This document shows positions 54,661-64,000 of a DNA stretch of 64,000 bases, one piece after another. Origin of the DNA: Guadua angustifolia (lineage: Eukaryota; Streptophyta; Magnoliopsida; Poales; Poaceae). The stretch spans positions 4,836,001-4,900,000 of the forward strand of contig CM070503.1 of the NCBI GenBank assembly GCA_036346375.1, in the 5' to 3' direction. The position numbers and the translations under genes are program-made. Below the pieces are notes generated by a model, which worked only from the letters and a program-made list of their open reading frames with translations, made no database searches and was not told the origin of the DNA. Numbering within the stretch: the first letter of the stretch is position 1; each line of letters begins with the position of its first letter.

Positions 54661-56259
54661 GGAGATAGTGCTCCTCGTGGTCGCCGTCGCCGTCGCGGGA
54701 TCTGGAGTGGAGAAGTGGGGAGTGGCGGCGTGTGAAATGGGGTCGATCGGTCGGTCGAGCCATCTAGCCCGAGTCTAGCCCGATGCAGCAGTCTTGAGGG
54801 CAAGAGGTCATTCCCCATGCCTTTATCCGGTAAATGCACAAAAACTCTAAAATGGCATGGAAGCGAGTTGCATGCGGATTGAGCGTGGCATTTGGCGATG
54901 CCACATTAATAATGGCATTTGGGTGAAGCCACATGTCCAGAGTGGCACAATGACAATTTTCCCCGGCGCATACTCCCTCGCGACTAGGGTATAGCGACGG
55001 CGCCCTCTATCCGCCGGCCCACTACTCCACAGGGCGCATCCGCCGACGCCAACGGCCACCTTCCGCTCCTCTCTCGCGGTCTCGGGAACCACGAGGACGC
55101 GGTTCGTCACGCCGTGCTGTGCCAAGACGTCCTCGGTTCGATCATCAAATTGGCCGCCCTTGACCATATCAATTCCTGACCCCTCGGTGTCTTCATCCAC
55201 CCGTCTCTAAAAGAGTTGTCAATTGTTTGAATCAAATCGCCGTTAAGCTTGCAATTAGCCTTGGAATCCTCTCTCCCAGTCGTTTAATTAGTTTAGGAAG
55301 CGTCGAACGAATTATTGTTCTAGTGGGCACTTCAATTCTCTTCATCATCATTTTTTTACCTAACTAATTATTTCATTGTATTTTTCTTCTTTTGCCCTCG
55401 AGCGACTTCACTTCGAAGACACCATTTCACTTGGGAGTCTGTTAGCATCAAGGAGGAAGTTATTTTATGCCGGTCGGAGAAATCCTCAAGCAATTGCCTT
55501 CTTGAAGACCCCATTTCACAGGGAGGCTCATAGCATCGAGGAGGAAGTTATTTTATGGAATCGAGAATTCTCTAATACCACCACAAACATCCGGTTCGGT
55601 TTAGCTTTCATTATCTTATTTCTCATATCGTAGGGCCTTTCAATATCAAGCTGTAGTGTAATTGCATTAAAATTATGTAGCCAAATTACACTTACTATAG
55701 TCACATCTCGTTATTAACCTTGTGCAAATCAATATTTGAATTGTTGATATATTTATTTTGATGGAAATGATGTACATACCCTATGAGAACCAACCACCAT
55801 ATTCCGTGATGATGCATCTCATGAAGTAAACACCGATAAAGTGATGGAGCAAGTTGGACCCCATAGTTCCAAACATTCAAGGTACTATTGTTTGAATGGT
55901 GGTCTTTGGTAGTAATGAAAAAAAAAGCTGGGGTGGTGGCGAGGTTAGCATAATTCTGACATCATGTCCTTTTCGTGTAAATTTAACTAGGCGAGCTCTT
56001 CTTTCAACCAGTTTTACTCTTTCTGAATTTATTTCCTACACATGCTCAAAAATTACGGAATAATGTTGTATTACCAAACAAGCTGTCTCAAGTATGCAAA
56101 TCTTCTTTGTTGTGATCAATCTTGTTATTTTCGGTTTGGCTTTATGCGCAAAAGCACGACAATCGATGTTCTCATCCTTGTAGAAAATATTTATGAGGAG
56201 CTTGTCAAATAAACTCCGATGGTCGAAGAAGGATATGAATCTTGTCGAGTTGTCCTGTT

Positions 56260-57361
56260 AGAGCACAGAATCGAGTTATGTCGGATGTCAAGCGATTCGT
56301 CATCGATGGTGCGGAGGATGATTGGGAGCTCTTGTAAATCTGCAAGAAACTCCATATCCTGTTTGGGAAAAACTCTATGTGATGAACTTCCGTAATTATC
56401 GCACATCTCAAAAAGGATGAAAAGCGAGGGTTTGCAACTCTAGGACACATATATCGTGCAGAATAAATCTCAAATGAGGTTATGTAGAGCTATTCAAATT
56501 TTCTCCTCACGACTCTTGACTTCTTCTTGAATGCGTGTAACAAATGATCTGTATATACAATTATTTTTCAATTGTCAAGAAATTTTCATCACCCTATCTT
56601 GCCTTCTTCGCATTGCTCAATGGTGGTTGCCAAAGATCTGTATTATATGGGTGAGTCTGTAGTTTTTTTTAGAACTGTTTTTTGGTTTTCTATGCTAAAA
56701 ATAAATAACAGCTTGGCTTGAATTGATCTCAAGCATGTACACCATGGTCATCATGTCCTTCCTCAACGTCTATGGCCACGGCAAGTACCGCCTCGACCTC
56801 TCTGGACACCCGCTCTCTGGCATCGGCGACGAAATCAAGCACTGCCAGTTCAAGGGCGTCTCCTCTTCCTCACAATCTTAAAGGGTATTTTAGACTTTTC
56901 AACAATAAGCTACACTATCTAACTTATCAAAAAGCCAAGATGCCAAACAACATGACTTGGCTTAAAAGCAAATGGCTTAAAAGCTCATTAAGCCAAAAAG
57001 CTAGCTTTAAGCCAAAATCCAAAAAGTCTAAGCCGAAACAAACAAGGCATATGCTATATAAGATTTTAGGTGATGCGGGAAAGAAAGAAGGGAGAGAGAG
57101 AAAATGATGTCTACTATTTAACAGACGGTCTTATAGACAGCTTTCTTTTTATTTTATATACCATTGTATAGACAGTCTGTTAATTGGATGAGAGACTATT
57201 ATAGACAATTATATAGACAGTCCATTATATGAGTTATTTTTAGTGATGTATATAGATGATATAGAGATATATTATAGACAGCTACTGTCTATTCACGATA
57301 CAAGTCCTGAGAAATTCAAATTCTCGCGGTCAAACCATATGTACTTAGCAGGCACGCCTTA
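56260..57361. other. Unidentified sequence right of copy B
   Basis: Exon-like text occurs without a sustained frame. A plus-strand stretch near 56735-56880 reads MVIMSFLNVYGHGKYRLDL, which I cannot assign to a family. From 56880 to 57048 are MITE-like AAGCCAAAAAGCTAGC phrases ending in the inverted terminus described for copy B. After that, short direct repeats of TATAGACAG lie at 57130-57290. Confidence 0.35.
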
Positions 57362-58602
57362 GGCCTGTTTGAATCCATTAGCACTAACAATTAGCTGCTA
57401 AAATTAGCTGAAATGGATCCAAACCGCCCAGCTAATAATGCATCTAATAATTAGCCAACATCCCAGCTAATGGTTATCTCATTAGCTGGTAGATCCCTGC
57501 TAATTGCAGCTAATAGATGGTGAAAAGTCTAATTTGCCCTCGGCCATCCACCGTAGTCCCCTTCTCCAAAAGTCCGTCCGCACGCGAATAGCCTCCCTAA
57601 GCCCCTTTCTCCGCCGCTCTCTACTTGCTTCTCTCTCATCGCTTTCTCTCCGCCCCGACTCTCCTCTCCGCCACCATGCCGCCGCCTATCTCTCCGCCGT
57701 ACGCCCCTTTCTCTGCCGCCGCCGTCGCCCATCTCTCCGCCCAACCGTAGCAGCTGCCACAGTTGATGGATCTTTTTGGGGAGAACCAGCAGGACGATGC
57801 GTTCGTCAATCTCACTTCGCCGCCCATGAATCACGCCTTCAGGGCTTCCTTCTCAGAGCCGGCCAACTCTCTAGGCGGCCGTGCCGTTCCTCGTCGAAGC
57901 GGTTCCAGTGGAGAGGAGGTGCTTGATCTCAACTCCTAGGCCCCCGACTTCTCCAACTTGATGTCCTACCAGGAGTTACTTTAGTCATCGTGGATCGGCA
58001 ACAACGTGGAACCAGAGGTCGTCGGTGGGCGTGGCGCCGCGGCGAGGCAAACCGGATCCGACAGAGACCCTGCTGGCACAATTTAATTTTTATTCATGCA
58101 CCTTTAATATTTCTATTCATACCACAAGAACATATATGGCCATCGCTGGACAAATATTTAAATTTGTTTGCACCATAAATAGTTTAATTTTTATTCATGC
58201 ACCTTTAATATTTCTAGTCATGCCACAGGAACATATATGACCATCGCTGGGATGTTCAGCAAGATGTTCACAAGAACATATATGGCCACCACAGGAGGAA
58301 AGGTGTGAATGGATTAATGCATGATAGTGCCCGCGTCGATGCCCCTGAGCGTGCGCGCGAGGTCGTCCTTGCCGTTCTCGTAGATTTCCTTGCAGCACCG
58401 GTATAGTAGCAAAAAAAAAAAAAAATACAAACAGCTAATTAATGCAAGGGTACAATGGACATTTGCACCCACAATCAAATTTTCAATCACCTATTAGTTA
58501 GTAGATCCAAACAGTTTCAGCTAATAATTAACCAGTTAATAGTTAGCCAGCTATTAGCCATTAATCAGCTAACTATTAGTGCTAATGGATTCAAATAGGC
58601 CC
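57362..58602. mobile_element. Harbinger-like TIR element (1241 bp) flanked by TTA
   Basis: The left end GGCCTGTTTGAATCCATTAG and the complementary right end (TAATGGATTCAAATAGGCCC) are flanked by TTA at 57359-57361 and 58603-58605. That is the target duplication of PIF/Harbinger elements. Subterminal AGCTAATAATTAGC phrases repeat on both sides. The interior is GC-rich from 57530 to 58070 with exon-like text, followed by two direct copies of about 70 bp containing TTTATTCATGCACC (about 58081 and 58182). Confidence 0.75.
57530..58070 (+). other. Possible captured or ORF1-like gene fragment inside the Harbinger-like element
   Basis: The GC-rich interior contains the plus-strand text LDLNS, stop, APDFSNLMSYQELL, which is vaguely reminiscent of the N-terminal part of plant Harbinger-associated ORF1 proteins. 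Frames are short and interrupted. I would not assign a function. Confidence 0.25.
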
Positions 58603-58605
58603 TTA

Positions 58606-59195
58606 AACGCTCGCCTGAAGCAACCGTTGGGCGTGGCTTTTTCAAAATTCCATTCTGGCATCAACTGTAAAATAGCGTGCATCGATAACTCCTCTTCTAT
58701 TGTGAGTTGGACCAACCGAAGCAAACAGTTCATATATTACATGTGAAACAGACGTGTCGAAGGCGAATTGCCATGGGAAAAGAAGCAGTTTTCGCACAGA
58801 AAATCGGAAGCAAGAAAGTGTTTGGCACGACACGAGAAACCAAGCAGATGACAACCACTCCTGAACCCACCCGGCCCCCAGATACATAGTGCCGTGCCGT
58901 GCGCACGCACGCACACTATTTCCTTCGATTCCAGAGCAATTCCACACAGCCACAGGCCAGCACAGCCTCCCGCTCCCGCATCGCAACCGCAACGACGTGG
59001 CGCCCCACCGTCCAGTAACACCATTGTTTTATTCGCACAGCCGCGGCTTCGCACGGTAGACTTGCGGTGCGGCGCGGCGCGGCGCTAACCGAACCAACGC
59101 AACCCCCCTCCCCCGCTGCGGAGTTCGAAGCTTCGAATCAACCCGGAGGCCAAGCCAAAAAACCCTAAACCCTCGCCTCCGTCCCCGTCCCGGCC
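58606..59195 (+). promoter_or_regulatory. Upstream region of the mitochondrial HSP70 gene
   Basis: A GC-rich, C-rich leader precedes the start codon (AACCCTAAACCCTCGCC at about 59161, a telobox-like ACCCTAAACCC often found in plant promoters of growth-related genes). No TATA box is apparent. No coding sequence is supported in this interval. Confidence 0.4.
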
Positions 59196-62100
59196 ATGGC
59201 GGCGTCGCTGCTTCTCCGAGCCGCGCGTCGGAGAGACCTCGCCTCGCCTCTCGGAACCGTACGTTCCCCCTCTCCCCCCCTCCTTTCCTCCACCTACCCT
59301 CCTATTTCTTGTGATCGTCTGGTTGGTACCGTGGCTTAATTTTTAGGGGTATGCACGCGCGGTGGATTTCATCCCCCGATCTGTAGCGGTGCGATTTGTT
59401 TTCTACAAATTTTGCGCGGATTTGATAGGATCGAGCAGGGGTGGCTAATTGTTCGATTACGTGTGCGTTTCGCCTTGTCGTTTTGTGTATCCATCGTTGT
59501 AGAGGCGAAGATGAATGCGCTCTCTAGGTGCAGGGTGAAATTTCGAATCTACGATTCGCAGTGATGGTGTTGTGGTGTGATCATGTGATTGTCTCAGTTT
59601 TGTACGAGCGTGAGTTGAGAACGCATGCTCTGTAACAACTGGATCTTTGTAGCGTTCTCCCATTGGAATGGTATCTCGAAAGGAAAGTAGAACAGGGTTC
59701 TCTGTTATTAAGTGGAGATGGCGGGTAGTGTGTGGTGAGAGATTGAGGAGGAGAGTACTTAACTTAGAGGTGGCACCGTGGTTCACAATTCATTAATGAT
59801 CCAGGCTCATACTCATGGGTGGCACGGATAAATACACGAAATAGTCGAATAGTATAAATGCATATTTGGGTACTTCCCATTTATTAATGTACATAACTTG
59901 AATGCATTGGTGCTGGCTGAGGAAATGAGGAGGGTGGAGCACGTTTGATTTAGCGTTAGATGCATGTAGTGCGTTGCTTTGGATATTTGCGCATGGTTAC
60001 ATTCAAAAGAGATAACAACCAGAAGCGGAGTGGTTACATCGCTTTTGTTGTTTGTTCCTCAAGAAATGGATTGGGGCTTCTGCTGTTTTAGCTAACAGCC
60101 ATGACATATTAACATCCAACCTGTATAGGGTGTGATTGCAGCATTTCATGCATAGTTGCATACTGACATAAGACCATAAATACATATTGCATTAATAGAA
60201 GAATTCAGTTGGAGTTCCATGTACTTGCGTTGTCGCATGTTATAACCAGAAAGTGTCTCTGGTCTCCTGTCTATTCAATTTGTTCCACGCGGTCCAACTG
60301 AAGGGTGTGTCCTATATGGCTATCTCTGTCAACCATTGGTTCTCTTGATGACCACATGGAAATTTCCTAAGCTATCATTTTGAGTGTGAATTAAGTGCAC
60401 TTATGCTAGCTATATATGCTAAATTGCCTGAACCACCCAATTTACAAACCCTGAAACTGAAACACAGCAGAGCTGCTCCTGGATACCTGCCTCCCTTATT
60501 TCATTCTCATGCAAATCAAGAGTTTTTCCTTTCTACTGATTCAAGAATTTCTCTTTTTGTAATTTTCTGTGGCATTTCATGTAAATCAAGAGTTCTCCTT
60601 TTTTTTTGGTGTGTTTTAGGAATATTCCCTTCCTTTTGTTTTTGACTGCCTGCATGGATCTGTCCACATAGACCTCCAAAAAGTTTTAAGGTTCAATTCT
60701 ATAGATTGAAATCGTAAAGCAATTTATAGCTTGTTCCGTGTTACCCTCTCACTATTCATTAAACTTTTTTGCCTTTCAGTTGACCGCCAATGTTCATTCG
60801 ACATGCACTGCAAATATTTGTTCAAGATGGGGTAGTTTTGCAAGAACTTTCAGGTCATGATCTTATCTTGGTTCGCACGCAATTTAGTGGAGATTTTTGC
60901 AGTTTGCAGTTCACACATCATGGCTTCAATTTTTCCGCTTTTTTTAATTATAATTTCAGTGCGAAACCAACTGGAAATGAGGTTATAGGAATTGATTTGG
61001 GAACAACTAATTCATGTGTTTCTGTTATGGAGGGAAAGGTGAGTGACCTTCTAGATTATTCATGTAATGCTTTCTTTTCAGCTTCTTTTCTTAATTTGTT
61101 TAATTAAGCCAGTAAATGACCGCAGAACTCAAAAGTGATAGAGAATTCAGAAGGCACAAGGACAACACCATCAGTTGTTGCCTTTAATCAGAAGGGAGAG
61201 CGGCTTGTTGGAACTCCAGCCAAGCGTCAAGCAGTGACTAACCCACAAAATACTTTCTTTGGTACAAAGCGTCTAATAGGGCGGCGCTTTGACGACCCGC
61301 AGACACAGAAGGAGATGAAAATGGTACCATATAAAATTGTGAAGGCTCCAAATGGTGACGCTTGGGTTGAAACAACAGATGGCAAGCAGTACTCACCAAG
61401 CCAGATCGGTGCTTTTGTTTTGACCAAGATGAAGGAGACTGCTGAATCTTACCTTGGTAAATCTGTTTCCAAGGCTGTGATTACAGTTCCAGCTTATTTC
61501 AATGATGCACAGCGTCAGGCAACAAAGGATGCTGGTCGTATTGCTGGGCTTGATGTCCAAAGGATCATCAATGAACCAACTGCTGCTGCTCTGTCTTATG
61601 GAACGAATAACAAGGAGGGTTTGATAGCTGTATTTGACCTCGGAGGTGGGACCTTTGATGTCTCCATTCTAGAAATCTCCAATGGAGTGTTTGAGGTTGG
61701 TATATATAAACTTTGCACTCCTACTTTGTAGTAACTTCCATTTTTTCCTGATCTGTTGATTATGTTGCTGTCAGGTCAAAGCAACAAACGGTGACACTTT
61801 TTTGGGTGGAGAAGACTTTGATAATACTCTTTTGGAGTTCTTAGTGAGTGAATTCAAAAGAACTGAAGCTATTGATTTGTCAAAAGACAGGCTGGCTCTG
61901 CAGAGGTTACGTGAAGCAGCTGAGAAGGCAAAAATTGAACTCTCGTCAACTGCCCAAACTGAGATTAACCTTCCATTCATCACAGCTGATGCCTCAGGAG
62001 CAAAACACTTGAATATTACACTGACAAGATCGAAGTTTGAAACTTTGGTGAATAGTCTGATTGAGAGGACTAGAGACCCATGCAAGAATTGCTTAAAGGA

Positions 62101-63414
62101 TGCTGGTATAACTACCAACGATATTGACGAGGTTCTTCTTGTTGGTGGAATGACAAGGGTTCCAAAAGTGCAGGATGTGGTTTCAGAAATTTTTGGCAAG
62201 GCCCCTAGCAAGGGTGTCAACCCAGATGAAGCTGTGGCCATGGGTGCGGCTATTCAGGGTGGCATTCTCCGTGGGGATGTTAAGGAGCTTCTTCTCCTTG
62301 ATGTTACCCCGCTTTCACTTGGTATTGAGACTCTTGGTGGTATCTTCACCAGACTGATCAGCAGGAACACTACAATCCCCACAAAGAAAAGTCAGGTTAG
62401 TAAGTATGGGCTTTATTGTAAAAACTGAGGTGATTTTATGTTTGTCCCAGTGGTTTATGGCTTGACAGTAATTTAATAGCCATGTGATTGCATTTGTGTT
62501 TAATTTCATATTGTGGACTATAGCATTACATAGCTTTATTTGATACTTTATATGATTTTGTGATGGCTTTCTGTGGAGTGAGTCTTGTCCCATGGTGGAT
62601 GGTGCTGACCTCTAGACTAGTTATAACTTTCTTTCCACAGTAGAACCTTATAATTTGTTTTTTCTTCAAAATATCTGATAGGATTGTGTTTTTCTGAACT
62701 GTGTAATGTTAGCTCGTTTGCCATCTCCCGTCGTCCTTGGGGTTCCTTTTATGGTTTTGGCCTCCTTAATACTGGCTGTGCCTTCTGTAGGTGTTCTCAA
62801 CTGCTGCTGACAACCAAACGCAAGTGGGTATTCGTGTCTTGCAAGGTGAACGTGAGATGGCAACAGACAACAAACTTCTTGGCGAGTTTGATCTTGTTGG
62901 CATCCCACCAGCGCCAAGAGGTATGCCGCAGATTGAGGTCACATTCGACATCGACGCCAACGGAATTGTGACAGTCTCTGCAAAAGATAAAGCCACAGGA
63001 AAGGAGCAGCAGATCACCATCCGATCGTCCGGTGGGCTTTCTGAGGCTGAGATCCAGAAGATGGTCCAGGAGGCTGAGCTGCATTCCCAGAAGGATCAGG
63101 AACGGAAAGCCCTCATTGACATCAGGAACACTGCAGACACTACCATATACAGCATTGAGAAAAGTCTGGGAGAGTATAGGGACAAGATTCCTGCAGAGAT
63201 TGCCTCCGAGATTGAGACAGCAGTAGCTGATATTCGCAAGGAGATGGCCTCCGATAACATTGAGAATATAAAGAGCAAGATTGAAGCAGCCAACAAGGCT
63301 GTCTCAAAGATTGGGCAACACATGTCTGGTGGCGGGTCTGGCGGTTCGCAGACAGGATCGCAAGGCGGAGGCAACCAGGCTCCAGAGGCTGAGTACGAGG
63401 AGGTCAAGAAGTGA
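59196..63414 (+). CDS. mtHSC70: Mitochondrial heat shock protein 70 (DnaK/mortalin type)
   Basis: An ATP-driven chaperone of the mitochondrial matrix that helps protein import and folding. Six exons join in phase to 676 residues, about the usual length: 59196-59258, 60780-60853, 60960-61038, 61126-61695, 61775-62395 and 62791-63414. The N-terminus (MAASLLLRAARRRDLASP) is basic and free of acidic residues until Asp14, as expected of a mitochondrial presequence. HSP70 signatures follow: GIDLGTTNSCVSVMEG, VFDLGGGTFDVSILE and VLLVGGMTRVPKVQ. The substrate-binding domain has DVTPLSLGIETLGG and GIPPAPRGMPQIEVTFDIDA. The Gly/Ser/Gln-rich tail ends PEAEYEEVKK. The first intron (1.5 kb) separates the start of the targeting peptide from the rest. 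All signatures look intact. Confidence 0.96.
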
Positions 63415-64000
63415 AATTTGCCCGTATTTAGAGATAGCAGCTAATTTTGAAGAAATCGGGATACTAAGACCTTGCGCGCTGTAATAAGATTTTGTTCTAC
63501 CTGTTTTGACCTAAACTAAGGCATATGAAACTTGTCAAGTTCTTGGGGCGTGTATGACTTGTTGCATTGGATCCTTAGCTTGAGGCACATTAAGGCAAAC
63601 TGGACGTGATCTTGTGATTTTTTAACCTTTTGCTCATGAATGCTGAAGGCAATTCTAGTTCCTGCTTGGAACTTGGACTACTGATTTGCCCGTGGCAAGT
63701 GTAATGCTGTTGAATGAAGATTATTTGTTGGTATTGTTTGTGCTCATCAACCAGCACAAAAACTATATTCTGTGAGCATTCAGAATTTTGAACAATATTT
63801 TCACAGTAGGTGGCGTATGATGATCTTCGAACTGGGATTGACCGAATCGTGCGTATTTTGAATGGTTCTTTGCGATCTATTATGTGTTGCCTTTATTTTG
63901 AAGGGAGTGACTACGTATATTATATATAGTTGCAACAGTATAGCCACAAGTTTCGATAGAACATCGTAAAATTTTTATCTTTTAGTGTGTTTTCTGTATT
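63415..64000 (+). other. 3' region of the HSP70 gene and flank
   Basis: The first few hundred bases are the expected 3' UTR. AATAAGA-like text at about 63483 and T/G-rich stretches could serve polyadenylation. No other gene starts before the window ends. Confidence 0.5.

Larger units (their letters stand above)
52667..54963. mobile_element. Non-autonomous MULE (2297 bp) with about 215-bp TIRs
   Basis: The left end reads GGGAAAATTGTCATTGTGCC and the right end is its complement. Inverted homology extends about 215 bp (to around 52882 and from around 54745). The flanking 9-mers CGCCGCATA (52658-52666) and CGGCGCATA (54964-54972) match at eight of nine bases. The unoccupied site is seen in copy A (TGGCGCATA near 45262). 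It carries a fragment of a MULE transposase gene on the plus strand and otherwise non-coding DNA. Confidence 0.9.
52272..56259. repeat. Segmental duplication, copy B
   Basis: This segment is collinear with copy A (44922-47568), apart from the 2.3 kb MULE at 52667-54963 and the absence of the foldback element. At its left, after about 93 bp shared with copy A, copy B has GGCTCTGTTTGTTTGGG (from 52365). The near complement, CCGAAACAAACAAGGC, ends at 57048, so a hAT-like inverted-repeat element of about 4.7 kb may underlie the duplicated material. Copy A lacks 13 bp of that terminus. Many small indels separate the copies. Confidence 0.8.

Noticed and set aside
61771..62241. 156-codon minus-strand frame
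   Set aside because: It is the antisense of HSP70 exon 5, which is clearly coding on the plus strand.
1..64000. tRNA or rRNA genes
   Set aside because: I looked for cloverleaf-like stretches with A- and B-box text and for rRNA-like conserved blocks and saw none that I could support. A dedicated tRNA scan would be decisive.

Overview
This window is nuclear DNA of a flowering plant and almost certainly a grass (Poaceae). The evidence is intron-rich genes with GT-AG junctions, a Stowaway-type MITE with CTCCCTCC ends, Tourist/Harbinger-type elements with TAA/TTA target duplications, Mutator-like (MULE) elements with 9-bp duplications, and dense nested transposons. I cannot name the species. Exon boundaries were placed by eye from splice signals, reading frame and protein family conservation; no alignment was run.

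Layout. 1-5.4 kb is repeat DNA: an AT-rich tandem array, then a 3.3 kb LTR-like insertion (about 1056-4326) inside a GC-rich tandem repeat, then an LTR-like promoter block. The 3.3 kb insertion carries a series of small stem-loops that share the loop ACACA but have different, self-complementary stems. 6.2-7.7 kb is a probable MULE-type element. 9.9-20.5 kb is one large DNA transposon with inverted arms of about 1.5 kb containing arrays of short palindromes. Its interior encodes a multiply frameshifted MULE transposase, a small intact-looking GRF zinc-finger protein with a C-terminal membrane anchor, and a broken second GRF protein, all on the minus strand. 20.5-24.3 kb is mostly featureless apart from a Tourist-like MITE.

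Three host genes look functional, all on the plus strand. A KIN-7 kinesin occupies 24277-35818 (23 coding exons, 972 residues by my model). Its introns hold a 5'-truncated LINE fragment and a Stowaway MITE. A small three-segment membrane protein lies at 40097-40552, between two Helitron-like repeats in opposite orientation. A mitochondrial HSP70 (mortalin/DnaK type; 6 exons, 676 residues) occupies 59196-63414. A truncated, frameshifted but intron-containing copy of a replication factor C small subunit lies at 42221-43715.

44.9-57.1 kb is a segmental duplication (copy A 44922-47568, copy B 52272-56259). The copies were disrupted independently: copy A by a 945-bp foldback MULE and an L1-type LINE, copy B by a 2.3 kb MULE carrying a transposase N-terminal fragment. 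A Harbinger-like element (57362-58602) separates this block from the HSP70 gene. The host genes are functionally unrelated to one another and show no operon-like organisation; most of the remaining sequence is transposon biology.
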